A DNA stretch of 64,000 nucleotides from Aestuariibius sp. HNIBRBA575 (lineage in GTDB: Bacteria; Pseudomonadota; Alphaproteobacteria; Rhodobacterales; Rhodobacteraceae). The stretch is from contig NZ_CP162414.1 in the NCBI RefSeq assembly GCF_040932005.1, forward strand, positions 3,003,501-3,067,500, read 5' to 3'. The position numbers and the translations under genes are program-made. Each line of letters begins with the position of its first letter. Position 1 is the first letter of the stretch. Shown here one piece after another: positions 1-9,139 of the stretch. The notes beneath the pieces are model-generated. The model saw only the letters and a list, made by a program, of their open reading frames with translations, searched no databases and had not been told where the DNA came from.

Positions 1-602
1 CAGAATTGCAGGAACGCGGCCTGCTGACATCGCGGGCAGGTGCGGGTGTTTATGTGGCAGATGTGCTGGGATCGGCGTTTTCTGATGCGCTGGTACAGCT
101 GTTTTCATCCCATGACGAAGCAGTGTTTGACTACATCGCCTTTCGCCGCGACATGGAAGGCCTGGCCGCAGAACGCGCCGCCCAATATGGGTCCGCGACC
201 GATCTGAAAGTCATCGACACGATTTTTAACAAAATGGAAGCCGCCCATTCCAAACGCAACCCCGCCGAAGAGGCTGGGCTGGACGCGGATTTTCATCTGT
301 CGATCATCGAAGCCAGCCACAATGTGGTGATGCTGCATATGATGCGATCCATGTATCAGCTGCTGCGCGAAGGCGTGTTCTATAATCGCCGTATCATGTT
401 TCAACAGCGCGCCACGCGCGGCACATTGCTGGAACAACACAGGGCCATCAATGTTGCGCTACAAGGGCGGGATGCCGTAGGGGCCCGCAATGCAGTTGAG
501 GCGCACCTGAATTTCGTCGATCAATGCCTGACAGATAAACAAAAATCTGACCGCAACGAAGCCGTCGCTCAACAGCGGTTTGACCACGAATCCTCTCGTT
601 AA
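1..602 (+). CDS. GntR/FadR-family transcriptional regulator, 5' end cut off by the window
   Basis: About 200 C-terminal residues are visible and the frame is open to the left edge, so the gene begins outside. The first residues (ERGLLTSRAGAGVYVAD) match the wing of a GntR winged helix, which normally ends in GxGxxV. The remainder is a helical FCD effector domain with the usual spaced acidic and histidine residues (D in the EAGLDADFH stretch, later EQHRAI and EAHL) that bind a metal and an organic acid in this subfamily (family knowledge). It should repress a nearby catabolic gene in response to a carboxylate. The effector cannot be told, because the regulated genes probably lie to the left. 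Confidence 0.85.
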   Translation, partial: ELQERGLLTSRAGAGVYVADVLGSAFSDALVQLFSSHDEAVFDYIAFRRDMEGLAAERAAQYGSATDLKVIDTIFNKMEAAHSKRNPAEEAGLDADFHLSIIEASHNVVMLHMMRSMYQLLREGVFYNRRIMFQQRATRGTLLEQHRAINVALQGRDAVGARNAVEAHLNFVDQCLTDKQKSDRNEAVAQQRFDHESSR

Positions 603-665
603 CCTGATATTTTTTCGTCAAATGCCGTGAATGCGCTATACTGGGCCCATTCACAGGAGGCAGCG

Positions 666-1784
666 ATGAAGAATTTTGTAGCCGCGATTTTATTGTTTTT
701 TTCGTCAATCGGAACTGCGCAAGCGCAAGACGTCTATCAGACGCCGGTCGGGATTTTATGCCTAGAAGGATGGATTACCGACGCGACCAATGCGTTAAAC
801 CGGTACAATGGCAATGACACGTTTAACGCCAGCAAACCCTATCGGGTGAACCGATTTGGGTTCATTATGCCCGCAAATGGCCGGTCCAATTTTGACCCGG
901 ACAATTGGGCGACCTTTGGCGCCAACCGCAATCAGTATATGTGGACGGCGTTATACACATCCGAGGCACAATATCCGATCTGGGATAAACCTGCCTATAA
1001 CGCTGCGCGTGTGCCGGGGCTGCGGTATTATGTGCGGGCCTGTGTTGCTGCGCAGGGCGTCACGCCAACACCCGCGCCTGTGACACCTGCCACACCAACA
1101 CCGCCACCCGTGCCAGCCACGCCCATCCCAGCCCCACCTGCGCCAGTTCCAGCGCCAGTACCAGCACCCGGCCTGACCACACAGGCGGATTGCCCGCCCA
1201 CTTGGGTGCCCATTGGCAGCTATCCAGGTGTATTGCTGGGCTGTAACTGTACCGCCACACTGATCAACCAAGGCACGCAGGTCTGGGGATCCGGCCCTTA
1301 TACCTATGATAGCAATCTATGCCGCGCTGCGGTTCATTCTGGGGCGATCCCGGCCACAGGCGGCATGATTTGGGCCACCACGGGCGGCGCGCAGCAATCT
1401 TATGTCGGCACCACCCGCAATGGCGTGACCACCAATGATTATGGTCCCTACCCAACAACCGGGATCATCCTGAACAGGCCCAATGCGCAGATCCGCCCAA
1501 TCGCCCTGCCGGCCTGTCCCGGCAGCATGACCAACCAAGCAGGCCCGCTGACATGTCACTGTGCCCCTTCCCGGTTTGGCACCAGCGGTATTTGGGGCAC
1601 GGGCACCTATACCTATGACAGCAACCTTTGCACGGCTGCGTTGCATGCGGGTGTTGTGGGGGATGCGGGCGGTCCGGTTTCCGTTCGCCCCATCCCAGAT
1701 GCCGGATCGTATACCGGGTCTATCCGCAATGGGGTCACATCCGCGGATTACGGCGCATGGCAAGGCGCGTTTGTGTTTGAATAA
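666..1784 (+). CDS. Secreted protein with proline-rich linker and two LCCL domains
   Basis: 372 residues from the ATG that follows AGGAGGCAGCG; an upstream in-frame start has no ribosome site. Residues 1-20 are a Sec signal peptide ending AQA. Residues 21-130 are an unassigned domain rich in Asn, Tyr and Trp. Residues about 131-168 are almost only Pro, Ala, Thr and Val and look like a flexible linker. Two repeats follow (about 175-277 and 284-372), each with a CxC pair, then VWGSGPYTYDSNLC or IWGTGTYTYDSNLC, an A-A-x-H-x-G helix, and RNGVTxxDYG near the end. That pattern is the LCCL fold. The protein is likely exported and binds something outside the cytoplasm; no enzyme residues are evident. 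It stands alone, with a terminator after it. Confidence 0.8.
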   Translation: MKNFVAAILLFFSSIGTAQAQDVYQTPVGILCLEGWITDATNALNRYNGNDTFNASKPYRVNRFGFIMPANGRSNFDPDNWATFGANRNQYMWTALYTSEAQYPIWDKPAYNAARVPGLRYYVRACVAAQGVTPTPAPVTPATPTPPPVPATPIPAPPAPVPAPVPAPGLTTQADCPPTWVPIGSYPGVLLGCNCTATLINQGTQVWGSGPYTYDSNLCRAAVHSGAIPATGGMIWATTGGAQQSYVGTTRNGVTTNDYGPYPTTGIILNRPNAQIRPIALPACPGSMTNQAGPLTCHCAPSRFGTSGIWGTGTYTYDSNLCTAALHAGVVGDAGGPVSVRPIPDAGSYTGSIRNGVTSADYGAWQGAFVFE

Positions 1785-1796
1785 ATACAAAACAAA

Positions 1797-1826
1797 AAAC
1801 CCGGCACATCTGCGCCGGGTTTTTTA
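1797..1826. terminator. Bidirectional intrinsic terminator between LCCL gene and atpF
   Basis: An AAACCCGGC arm and a GCCGGGTTT arm enclose a short loop. An A-rich run precedes the stem and a T run follows it, so it can end transcription from both sides: the plus-strand LCCL gene and the minus-strand atp operon, which converge here. Confidence 0.85.
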
Positions 1827-1856
1827 TCAGATTGGGTTGCCCCAGATCATATTTGC

Positions 1857-2414
1857 TTAGTGCAGCTTTTCGCCAACAACGTTGATCGCTTCATCGATCA
1901 GTTCACCGCCGGATTTGGCAGTCATCTGTGACGCGATCACGTCTTGGGCAGCACCGACAGCCACGGTAATGGCTTGGTCACGCACATCTTTGATTGCACC
2001 GGCTTGCGCGCTGGCAATCTGTTCTTGTGCTGCGGCCAAACGGCGTGTCAGCGATGTTTGCATGTCCACTTTCGCCTGTTCAGCGGCCAATGTGGCCTCT
2101 TCTTTGGCGTGGGCAATGATGCGTTCCGCTTGTTCCTGAACCTCTTTCTGTTTGCGCTCATAGGACGCCAACAGAGTTTGAGCTTCTTCGCGCAGCGATT
2201 TGGCTTCTTCCAGCTCGGATTTGATGCCTTCGGCACGGTCATCCAATGCTTTGCCGATCATGCCGGGCACTTTGAAGTAGAAAAGCACGCCGATGAACAG
2301 CAGGAAGCCAAGCAACACAACAAAGTCAGTGTTTTTCAGCGAAAAGAACGGACCAGAGGCAGCAAAAGCAGGGCTAGCAGCAACAGTCAGGGTCAGAGCG
2401 AGAAGTTTTTTCAT
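1857..2414 (-). CDS. atpF: ATP synthase F0 subunit b
   Basis: 185 residues. The N terminus has a short hydrophobic stretch ending AFAASG that could be cleaved, followed by the single membrane helix (about residues 30-50) and then a long charged, heptad-rich coiled coil that forms the peripheral stalk and holds the F1 delta subunit. It is the last gene of the F0 operon, starting three bases after the atpF' stop. The presence of two different b-type genes (b and b') is typical of alphaproteobacteria, cyanobacteria and plastids. The F1 genes are not in this window, as in Rhodobacter, where F0 and F1 operons are separate. Confidence 0.95.
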   Translation of the reverse strand: MKKLLALTLTVAASPAFAASGPFFSLKNTDFVVLLGFLLFIGVLFYFKVPGMIGKALDDRAEGIKSELEEAKSLREEAQTLLASYERKQKEVQEQAERIIAHAKEEATLAAEQAKVDMQTSLTRRLAAAQEQIASAQAGAIKDVRDQAITVAVGAAQDVIASQMTAKSGGELIDEAINVVGEKLH

Positions 2415-2417
2415 GTC

Positions 2418-2972
2418 TTACCCTTTCATCCGTTCAGCGATGGCAGCCGTGATGGCTTTCTCATCGGCTTTGCCGCCAAGAACAGAAACCAGTTCAGCAG
2501 CCGTAGCCCCTGCAACTTCGCGCACACCATCAACGGCACCGGCACGAATTTCTGCAATCGCAGCTTCGCTTTCAGCGGTTTTGGCGGCAATTTCTGCATC
2601 CGCTTTGGCCAGCTCGACATCCAGCTCGGCTTGGATTTCTGCTTTCGCTTCTTCCACAATCCGGTGGGCTTCGGCGCGGGCATCAACCAGCGCTTTGTCA
2701 TAAGCCGCTTCAGCGTCTTGCGCCTTGAGCTTCAGCTCTTCGGCAGCAGCAATATCATTCGTAATTGTGCCCTGACGTTCCGCCAGCACGGACCCGATGC
2801 GCGGCAGCGCAATCTTGGTCAGCACGAGGTAGATCACAACAAGTGTAATCACGAGCCAGAAAATCTGGTTACCCCAAGTCGAAAAGTCCAACTGAGGCAT
2901 GCCCGGCGCCGATGCGGCGTGGTCCAAACCCTCAGCGGCGTGACCCGCGGTTTCTTGCGTTTCAGTCGCCAT
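2418..2972 (-). CDS. atpF': ATP synthase F0 subunit b'
   Basis: 184 residues with a soluble, Ala/Glu-rich N-terminal leader of about 30 residues, one membrane helix ([21 protein letters not shown]) and a long amphipathic coiled coil. It pairs with subunit b to make the heterodimeric stator stalk. The start codon follows AGGAGGACGTT, a strong ribosome site. It lies between atpE and atpF, the order atpI-B-E-X-F known from Rhodobacter, where this gene is also called atpX. Its sequence is clearly different from the neighbouring b subunit, so it is not a recent duplicate. Confidence 0.95.
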   Translation of the reverse strand: MATETQETAGHAAEGLDHAASAPGMPQLDFSTWGNQIFWLVITLVVIYLVLTKIALPRIGSVLAERQGTITNDIAAAEELKLKAQDAEAAYDKALVDARAEAHRIVEEAKAEIQAELDVELAKADAEIAAKTAESEAAIAEIRAGAVDGVREVAGATAAELVSVLGGKADEKAITAAIAERMKG

Positions 2973-3003
2973 AACGTCCTCCTAGGAACTTTCCGGTTAC
3001 AAC

Positions 3004-3029
3004 GGGAGGATCAGCATTCTGATCCCCCC
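3004..3029 (-). other. Stem-loop in the gap between atpE and atpF'
   Basis: GGATCAG and CTGATCC arms enclose a CATT loop, extended by GGG/CCC after one mismatch. There is no T run after it on the minus strand, so full termination is unlikely. A hairpin just after atpE could stabilise or partially end the message and help produce the c subunit in excess; that role is inference from position. Confidence 0.6.
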
Positions 3030-3055
3030 GCGCGTAAGGATGGTGTTCCGTAGGC

Positions 3056-3280
3056 TTAGACGGCGAACATCAGCAGCAGAGCGACGAGGAACGAGAAGAT
3101 CCCCAGGGCTTCTGCAAACGCGATGCCGATGAACAGAGTAGCAGTCTGCGACGCAGCTGCGGATGGGTTGCGCAGAGCGCCAGCCAAGAAGTTGCCAGCA
3201 ACGTTACCAACACCGATAGCGGCAGCGCCGGAACCGATTGCAGCCAAGCCAGCGCCGATGTGTGCGAGTTCGCCTTCCAT
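3056..3280 (-). CDS. atpE: ATP synthase F0 subunit c
   Basis: 74 residues from the ATG that follows AAGGAGAATACTC; a longer frame exists upstream but lacks support and would spoil the small hydrophobic protein. Two membrane helices form a hairpin. The first is rich in small residues ([17 protein letters not shown]), which pack the c-ring. The polar loop carries R-N-P. The second helix contains Glu57, the proton-carrying carboxylate. It works in the rotary ring of the inner membrane. A stem-loop directly downstream separates it from atpF'. Confidence 0.97.
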   Translation of the reverse strand: MEGELAHIGAGLAAIGSGAAAIGVGNVAGNFLAGALRNPSAAASQTATLFIGIAFAEALGIFSFLVALLLMFAV

Positions 3281-3335
3281 GAGTATTCTCCTTACGATTG
3301 GAAGTTTAGATAAGTTATCAGACCGTCGCCCGGAA

Positions 3336-4097
3336 TTAGTGACCGGGGTGCAGTGCATCCTTTAGGTAAACACAGGTCAGAATTGTGAACACGTAGGCCT
3401 GAATAAAGGCCACGAGGATTTCCAGACCGTACATTGCGGTGATGGCAACCACAGACACGGGGCTAATCACGGTGATGGCAGCGAAACCTGCGAACACTTT
3501 GATCACCGCGTGACCGGCCATAACGTTACCAGCAAGACGGATGGAATGGCTGACGGGACGTACAAAGTACGAAATCAGCTCGATGATAGCGAGGATCGGG
3601 CGCAGCGCCAGCGGTGCGCTGGAAACCCAGAACAGACCCAGGAATTTGGTGCCGTTTTTGGCGAAACCGTAGATGGTCACGGTCAGGAACACCAACATGG
3701 CCAGAACAACCGTCACCGCAAAGTGGGACGTGGTGGTAAAGGACATTGGGATCAGGCCAAGGAAGTTGGCGAAAACGATGAACATGAACAAAGTCATGAC
3801 ATATGGGAAGAAACCAACCGCGTCTTTGCCGGCGACATCTTCGACCATTTTATAAACAAAGCCGTAGGCCATTTCGGCGATCGACTGAATGCGTGTTGGG
3901 ACGATGGCGCGGCCTTTGGTGCCCAGAACCATCAACAAAACGATCGCAACAACGGTCAGCGCCATCCACAATGTCGCATTTGTCGGCGTGTACCAGGAAA
4001 TGGCACCGTCACCGAACAACGACTTAATGTTGAACTGATCCATTGGGTGAAATACCAGACCGCCTGTTTCTTCTGCGCCGTGTGTTTCAGTCGCCAT
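3336..4097 (-). CDS. atpB: ATP synthase F0 subunit a
   Basis: 253 residues with about five to six membrane helices. The conserved [12 protein letters not shown] segment holds the essential arginine that faces the c-ring and discharges the proton carrier. The C-terminal helix ends [20 protein letters not shown], as usual. Its first 11 bases overlap the end of atpI, so the two are translated together. It forms the stator half channels for proton flow. Confidence 0.97.
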   Translation of the reverse strand: MATETHGAEETGGLVFHPMDQFNIKSLFGDGAISWYTPTNATLWMALTVVAIVLLMVLGTKGRAIVPTRIQSIAEMAYGFVYKMVEDVAGKDAVGFFPYVMTLFMFIVFANFLGLIPMSFTTTSHFAVTVVLAMLVFLTVTIYGFAKNGTKFLGLFWVSSAPLALRPILAIIELISYFVRPVSHSIRLAGNVMAGHAVIKVFAGFAAITVISPVSVVAITAMYGLEILVAFIQAYVFTILTCVYLKDALHPGH

Positions 4098-4437
4098 CGT
4101 TCGCTTCCCCGTCTTTGTCGGCCTGCTCGGCCAACTGTCTTTCCTGTATCTCTTTGGCCGATCGCATCATGACGTTAACGCCAGCCGCGAGGCCAAAGAA
4201 TATGAACAACACCATCAACCAAGGCGTCGTGCCCAACAGCACATCCAGCCCGTATCCAATGCCAAAGCCGATCCCAAGACCCGCTACAAGCTCGATCACC
4301 ATGCGCCATGCCAGATTGGCCTGCGAATAGTGCTCTTCCGAATGGTGCTTGGATTGATCCGGACCCTTGGCCTCTGCGATCTTGCGTTCAAGATCTTTTA
4401 GCCGCTCGGCATTGCTGCGATTTTCTGGGTCGGACAA
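4087..4437 (-). CDS. atpI: ATP synthase assembly protein I (AtpI/AtpQ family)
   Basis: 116 residues if started at the TTG at 4437, which sits 8 bases after GGGGAG and gives the N terminus MSDPENR. An ATG 48 codons upstream would add a membrane-like leader unlike family members. The protein has a charged coiled N terminus and two membrane helices ([20 protein letters not shown] and [18 protein letters not shown]). AtpI helps assemble the c-ring and may handle Mg2+. First gene of the F0 operon. Confidence 0.85.
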   Translation of the reverse strand: MSDPENRSNAERLKDLERKIAEAKGPDQSKHHSEEHYSQANLAWRMVIELVAGLGIGFGIGYGLDVLLGTTPWLMVLFIFFGLAAGVNVMMRSAKEIQERQLAEQADKDGEANDGD

Positions 4438-4467
4438 GCGCAAGGCTCCCCTATTCGTGTTGGTGAT

Positions 4468-4496
4468 GGAGTAGGCGGCGGGGGGCACAGAGTCAA
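4468..4496 (-). promoter_or_regulatory. atpI: Probable sigma70-type promoter of the F0 operon
   Basis: On the minus strand TTGACT and TACTCC are separated by exactly 17 bases, about 25 to 30 bases before the GGGGAG ribosome site of atpI. The -35 box is close to consensus; the -10 box is a poor match. Placement fits, but no experiment supports it. Confidence 0.4.
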
Positions 4497-4599
4497 GACA
4501 CTCGATCAGATTGCTATGCGCCTGTAATTTAACGAAAAAAAACACCTGCGCCAGAGTGACACAAGCCAATATTGCGCCCATTCACCCCCATTTGGATAT

Positions 4600-5496
4600 T
4601 CAACCATTTGGTTGAGAGTTGCGAAACCACCCAATAAGCCGCCCGTCGATGAACAACATCCCGAAGAATATCACCGCCATGCCCGCATATTGAACGGGCG
4701 CCAGCTCTTCTGCCAAAACCAACACCCCCAACAGCACAGAGGAAACCGGCGCAATAAAGGTGATCGTCGACGCCGTGGTCGCGCCCACACGCGGGATCAG
4801 CCAGAACAACAGGATGAACGCCGCCGAGGTCAGCAAAAACCCGATAACCATCAGGCTGGCCCATGTCTCGGTTTGGGTGATCACTGGCAGGCCTTCGACC
4901 AACAAGGCCAGCGGGATCAGAACCACACTGCCCAATGTCAGCGACCACGCGGTTAGCAATGTGCGATCCAAATCATGCAATCGACGCATGTAATTCATCG
5001 CGATCCCATAGCAAACCGGCGCACAGATGGTCGCTAATAGCGCCCATCCGTTGGATTGCCCCTGCCCCCTGAGCGACGGCAAAGCCAGCAGAATGATCCC
5101 GGCAAAGCCAAAGCAAACGCCGATGGATTTCAATTTGGTCGCGCGTTCACCGCCCGGCCAGTAATGGCTGACGATCACCACCATAATCGGCGTCATAGCA
5201 TTCACGATGCCCGCGGCCGATGACGTGATGAATTGCTGCGTCACCGGATAAATCGCCAGGGGCAGCGAATATTGGAACAGTCCAAACACCGCCAACTGGC
5301 CCAGCGCGGCCATTGGAACGGCCTTCTTTTTTCCGGTGGCCAGCAGCCAGATCCAACAGCCCAGCGCACCGGTGCCAACACGCCCCATCGCGACCGATAA
5401 CGGCCCCAATTCACGCAACAGAATTTCATTAAAGAAGAAAGACGCGCCCCAGCCCGCTGCCAAAATGACAATAATTCCCCAATAGCGCAATGGCAT
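4600..5496 (-). CDS. EamA/DMT-superfamily metabolite exporter
   Basis: 298 residues, ten predicted membrane helices in two homologous EamA halves; the second begins near CAPVCYGIAMNY and contains the typical TASTITFIAPVSSVLLGVLVLAEEL motif. Members export amino acids or other small metabolites, and the substrate cannot be read from sequence. It stands alone upstream of the atp operon, divergent from a small ArsR regulator that could control it. Start chosen at the ATG preceded by GAGGGAAGTCGTC. Confidence 0.88.
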   Translation of the reverse strand: MPLRYWGIIVILAAGWGASFFFNEILLRELGPLSVAMGRVGTGALGCWIWLLATGKKKAVPMAALGQLAVFGLFQYSLPLAIYPVTQQFITSSAAGIVNAMTPIMVVIVSHYWPGGERATKLKSIGVCFGFAGIILLALPSLRGQGQSNGWALLATICAPVCYGIAMNYMRRLHDLDRTLLTAWSLTLGSVVLIPLALLVEGLPVITQTETWASLMVIGFLLTSAAFILLFWLIPRVGATTASTITFIAPVSSVLLGVLVLAEELAPVQYAGMAVIFFGMLFIDGRLIGWFRNSQPNG

Positions 5497-5626
5497 GACG
5501 ACTTCCCTCTACTCTCACGTGATCTTGGGACAAGACTGGGCCGGGTTTGTCCAATTCATTTTTGTGATGGGGGTCATTTAACGGACTGGGTTTCCCTTTC
5601 GCACATTGAACGATAGTTTGCCCCGG

Positions 5627-5950
5627 ATGGACCAGATCGACACTATATTTGCCGCCCTGTCAGACAGCACACGCCGTGAAATCCTGCGCATGCTGCTAGA
5701 GGATGATATGGCGGTGACAGATGTGGCCGAACCGTTTGAAACATCCCTCGCGGCGATTTCCAAACATCTGAATGTGTTGACCAAGGCGGGCCTGATTTCG
5801 CAGGAAAAACGCGGGCGGGTCAAATGGTGCAAACTGGAACCAGACGCCATGCGGGATGCCAGCATCTGGATGCAGGGCTTTGGTCAGTTCGAAGCCATCA
5901 ATCTGGAAGCGTTTGAGCGGTTTCTGGCGACAGAATTGCCTGAGGACTGA
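5627..5950 (+). CDS. ArsR-family winged-helix regulator
   Basis: 107 residues from the ATG at 5627; a TTG seven codons upstream is possible but less likely. The sequence DTIFAALSDSTRREILRML, then SLAAISKHLNVLTKAGLI and a basic wing (EKRGRVKWCKLE) is the compact ArsR dimer fold. I see no CxC or DxHxxxH metal site, so this is probably a metal-independent member (SdpR/polyketide type). It is divergent from the DMT exporter at 4600-5496. Its last 53 bases overlap the convergent second exporter. Confidence 0.88.
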   Translation: MDQIDTIFAALSDSTRREILRMLLEDDMAVTDVAEPFETSLAAISKHLNVLTKAGLISQEKRGRVKWCKLEPDAMRDASIWMQGFGQFEAINLEAFERFLATELPED

Positions 5951-6845
5951 CATCACTGTCATTGCGCAGCAACAACAGCAACGCCATGACGATCAAACCC
6001 AGCCCGGCCAGAATCGCAACCGGGGGCAATGCCCCGCCCAGTGCGATTTCCCACAGGATCACCCAGCTGGGCACCAGATAGGTATAGGCCATGACTTTGG
6101 CGGCGGGCAGGCGCAACGCGGCAAACTGGATCAAAACAAACGTGGCCGCCGTGGCAAACACCGTGATGTAGCCCAGCGTGATCCACACGATCATCGGCAG
6201 GTTGCCCCATTGCGTGGCCATGATATCGGACCAGCCAAATCCGGCCACAATCAGGGTGCCCATAACCAACGTGCCAAAGGTAAACGTCACCGGTGCCTCA
6301 CCCCGGTTCAAACGCGGGATAAGCGCGGCATAGACCGCATGGGCGACGCATCCGACGAAATAGATCATTTCCCCTTTGCCGATCTGAAACGCTAGAATCG
6401 CAGGTATGTCAGCGCGAAAAATCACCCAGATCGCCCCCAATCCGCCGATCGTGATCGCCAGCGCCATGCGGCCGGTGGTGATCTGTCGCAAAACGATCCA
6501 ACCAAACAGGGCGGCGATGGCCGGGGTCAGGGTAAACACCGCCGCCGCGCTCACCGGTGGCGCGGTTTTCAACCCCTCAAACATCAGCACCATATAGGAC
6601 GCGATCAAACCGCCCAACACGCCATAGCGCCATGGCGCGCGCGCATCCCGGCGGTGCAATTTGCCCATGACCAATGCCGCGATGCCAACCAACGTCGACG
6701 CCAACAAAAACCGCAAAGATGTGATCGCCATCGGGGCAATTTCGTTGGCAACCAATCCCCCAAGCGCAAAGGACCCAGCCACCAAGGCCGAAAACGCCAG
6801 CATCGCAACATGCCCTGCGACGGCTCCGTTGTTGGGGCGGCTCAT
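5898..6845 (-). CDS. EamA/DMT-superfamily exporter
   Basis: 315 residues with ten predicted helices and two EamA repeats (first ends near AAVFTLTPAIAALFGWIVLRQ; second contains YTYLVPSWVILWEIALGG). It is only distantly similar to the exporter at 4600-5496. It follows a LysR gene on the same strand by 24 bases and may form an operon with it. Its 3' end overlaps the convergent ArsR gene. Substrate unknown. Confidence 0.87.
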   Translation of the reverse strand: MSRPNNGAVAGHVAMLAFSALVAGSFALGGLVANEIAPMAITSLRFLLASTLVGIAALVMGKLHRRDARAPWRYGVLGGLIASYMVLMFEGLKTAPPVSAAAVFTLTPAIAALFGWIVLRQITTGRMALAITIGGLGAIWVIFRADIPAILAFQIGKGEMIYFVGCVAHAVYAALIPRLNRGEAPVTFTFGTLVMGTLIVAGFGWSDIMATQWGNLPMIVWITLGYITVFATAATFVLIQFAALRLPAAKVMAYTYLVPSWVILWEIALGGALPPVAILAGLGLIVMALLLLLRNDSDVSPQAILSPETAQTLPD

Positions 6846-6869
6846 AGCACGAGGATCATGTGGTCAGGC

Positions 6870-7751
6870 TCATGCATAGTTCCAATCTTTGGAGCGTTCT
6901 TTGAGGAATTTCAGGAACGATTGCACCTTGGGTGAGCGATGCAAATCCACATGGGTCACCAGCCACAATTGCGCCACCCATTCCGGCCGTGACGGAACAA
7001 CTTCGGTCAAATTGCCCAGACGTTCCATATCCCAGTCGGTCACAAAGCCAATGCCCGCGCCCGATGCGATCGCGTCCAGCATCGACCGGTCCCCTTCGGT
7101 TCGGTAGGCAAATTTCGGGGATGCGACAATCGCTTCGATCCACCGGTTAAACGGCACACGGCTGGCCACTTTGTCGATCCCAACAAACTGATGATCGGTC
7201 AGGTCAGCGTCCTGTTCCGGTTTGCCGAACCGGGCGATATAATCATCGGATGCAACCAAACGCAGGCGTTGCTTGATAAAGGGTTGAACCACATTGTCTG
7301 GCTCCTCGGGGGCCGCGCCCGCACGGATCGCTACATGCGCCTCGCCATATTCAAGCCGAAAGACCCGCGGACTGGTTAAATAGCGCACAACCAAACCGTC
7401 GTTTTCAGCCTGAAAATCCACCAAAACTGGCGACATCAGCGCAGACAAAGACGGCAACGACGTCACAACCAAATCGCCGCTGACACCAGCGCCCTGCCCC
7501 TTTAGCCGACCGGCCAATTGGGCAAATTGATCATCCGTCGTTTTGGCGATTTGCATCAGATCCTGACCGGCCTCTGTGGCGGTATAGCCGCGTGCATGCC
7601 GTTGAAACAGCTTAACACCTAATCGGGTTTCGAGCGCATCAATGTGTCGGATGACCGTGGCGTGATGCACGCCCAGCACGTCTGCCGCCCCGCTCACGGT
7701 GCCCAATCGCGCCACTTGAAACGCTGTCCGTACTTCATCCCAGTTTTCCAT
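6870..7751 (-). CDS. LysR-family transcriptional regulator
   Basis: 293 residues. The N-terminal helix-turn-helix (about 5-60) reads TVSGAADVLGVHHATVIRHIDALE, and a LysR substrate-binding domain follows. The start ATG has GAGGGTGCC before it. It is upstream of and co-directional with the DMT exporter at 5898-6845, which is its likely target or operon partner. The inducer is unknown. Confidence 0.9.
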   Translation of the reverse strand: MENWDEVRTAFQVARLGTVSGAADVLGVHHATVIRHIDALETRLGVKLFQRHARGYTATEAGQDLMQIAKTTDDQFAQLAGRLKGQGAGVSGDLVVTSLPSLSALMSPVLVDFQAENDGLVVRYLTSPRVFRLEYGEAHVAIRAGAAPEEPDNVVQPFIKQRLRLVASDDYIARFGKPEQDADLTDHQFVGIDKVASRVPFNRWIEAIVASPKFAYRTEGDRSMLDAIASGAGIGFVTDWDMERLGNLTEVVPSRPEWVAQLWLVTHVDLHRSPKVQSFLKFLKERSKDWNYA

Positions 7752-7913
7752 GGCACCCTCATCCTGTGCTTTTTCGCACTTATCTCAGATAATTTAACGG
7801 CAGGTGTGCACCGACGCAACGGTCACATCCGCGTTATCTCCTACTTAGGAACGGAATTTCATTTCGCCAGCTTTCCGTGGAAATCAGTTCAACTCTGCTG
7901 ACATTTTCATAAT

Positions 7914-7925
7914 GTAAACGTTTAC
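7914..7925. promoter_or_regulatory. LacI-family-type operator
   Basis: GTAAACGTTTAC is a perfect 12-base palindrome with the central CpG that marks LacI/GalR-family operators. It lies about 80 bases before the Gfo/Idh gene at 8003. No LacI-type gene is in the window, so the regulator must be encoded elsewhere. The rest of the gap from 7752 to 8002 shows no other gene. Confidence 0.6.
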
Positions 7926-8002
7926 TTTTTCCCTTTGCCTATCCGGATTTTTAGATATGTTAGCGCCAACGACAGCTAATATTAGCATTGGGGGGACCAA
8001 AA

Positions 8003-9139
8003 ATGACGAAACCGCTAAAGCTTGGGATGGTCGGTGGGGGCAAAGACGCTTTCATCGGCGCCGTGCATCGGATTGCATCGCGTATTGATGGACAATGGGA
8101 ACTGGTCGCCGGTGCGTTATCATCCACCCCCGAACGCGCCCGCAACAGCGCGCAGGCCCTGGGTCTGACACGGTCCTATGATACCTTTGGCGAAATGGCC
8201 GTTGCAGAGGCTGCGCTGGACGATGGCATCGACGCGGTGGCGATTGTAACGCCAAACCATGTGCATGCGGATGCGGCAATCGCGTTTTTACAGGCGGGTA
8301 TCCACGTGATTTGTGACAAACCCCTGACCGCCACAATAGATGACGCCAATCGGCTGGCCCAAGTCGCACGCGAATCCGATGCGATGTTCATTCTGACCCA
8401 TAATTACACCGGCTATCCGATGATCCGGCAGGCGCGCGATATGATCGCCAATGGTGATTTAGGTGATCTGCGGGTGGTTCAGGTCGAATATGCGCAGGAT
8501 TGGCTGGCCGAAGAAACCGATGGCAAACAGGCCGATTGGCGCACCGACCCCAACCGATCAGGCGCGGGTGGATCAACGGGTGATATCGGCACACATGCCC
8601 ATAACCTTGCGCAATTTGTGACCGGTCAAAATGTGACGCAACTGGCCGCGGATTTGCAGGCGTTTGTTGCGGGCCGTCTGGTTGACGACAACGCCCATGT
8701 CATGCTGCGATTTGACGGCGGCGCACGCGGGATGCTGTGGTGTTCTCAGGTGGCGGTTGGCAATGAAAACGCGCTGCGTTTGCGGGTTTACGGCAGCAAA
8801 GGCGGTCTTGAATGGGCGCAAGAGGACCCAAATTACCTGTGGTACACACCGTTTGGCCAGCCCAAACAGCTGCTGACACGGGGCGGCGCGGGCGCAAGGG
8901 ACGCGGCCAATGCCGTGACCCGCACGCCCGGCGGCCACCCTGAGGGATATCTCGAAGGGTTTGCCAATATCTATAGCGGTGCTGCGGATGCGATCCGTGC
9001 ATGGAACGCCGGAAACCGGGATGGCAACGGCGTGTTACCCGGCATCCGCGAAGGCCTGAGCGGGGTCTATTTCATTGATGCCTGCGTGCGGTCTTCGGCT
9101 CAGGATGCGGCTTGGGTCACATTGGACGCGACCCCATAA
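8003..9139 (+). CDS. Gfo/Idh/MocA-family NAD(P)-dependent oxidoreductase
   Basis: 378 residues from the ATG preceded by GGGGGACCAAAA. A Rossmann N terminus ([16 protein letters not shown]) is followed by the family motif DKPLT at about residue 108 in place of EKP. The C-terminal domain has the [14 protein letters not shown] segment with the conserved Asp and His of the sugar/inositol dehydrogenase active site. It should oxidise a sugar or cyclitol derivative in the cytoplasm. A LacI-type operator lies upstream, consistent with carbohydrate control. Substrate unassigned; there is no transporter next to it. Its 3' end overlaps the convergent GNAT gene by 23 bases. Confidence 0.87.
   Translation: MTKPLKLGMVGGGKDAFIGAVHRIASRIDGQWELVAGALSSTPERARNSAQALGLTRSYDTFGEMAVAEAALDDGIDAVAIVTPNHVHADAAIAFLQAGIHVICDKPLTATIDDANRLAQVARESDAMFILTHNYTGYPMIRQARDMIANGDLGDLRVVQVEYAQDWLAEETDGKQADWRTDPNRSGAGGSTGDIGTHAHNLAQFVTGQNVTQLAADLQAFVAGRLVDDNAHVMLRFDGGARGMLWCSQVAVGNENALRLRVYGSKGGLEWAQEDPNYLWYTPFGQPKQLLTRGGAGARDAANAVTRTPGGHPEGYLEGFANIYSGAADAIRAWNAGNRDGNGVLPGIREGLSGVYFIDACVRSSAQDAAWVTLDATP

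Noticed and set aside
1056..1170. Low-complexity proline codon stretch as a possible tandem repeat or recoding site
   Set aside because: It keeps frame, varies in codons and fits a linker between domains.
1944..3053. Open frame of 369 codons on the plus strand
   Set aside because: It is antisense to atpF and atpF', both recognised with certainty; the translation shows only mirrored coding bias.
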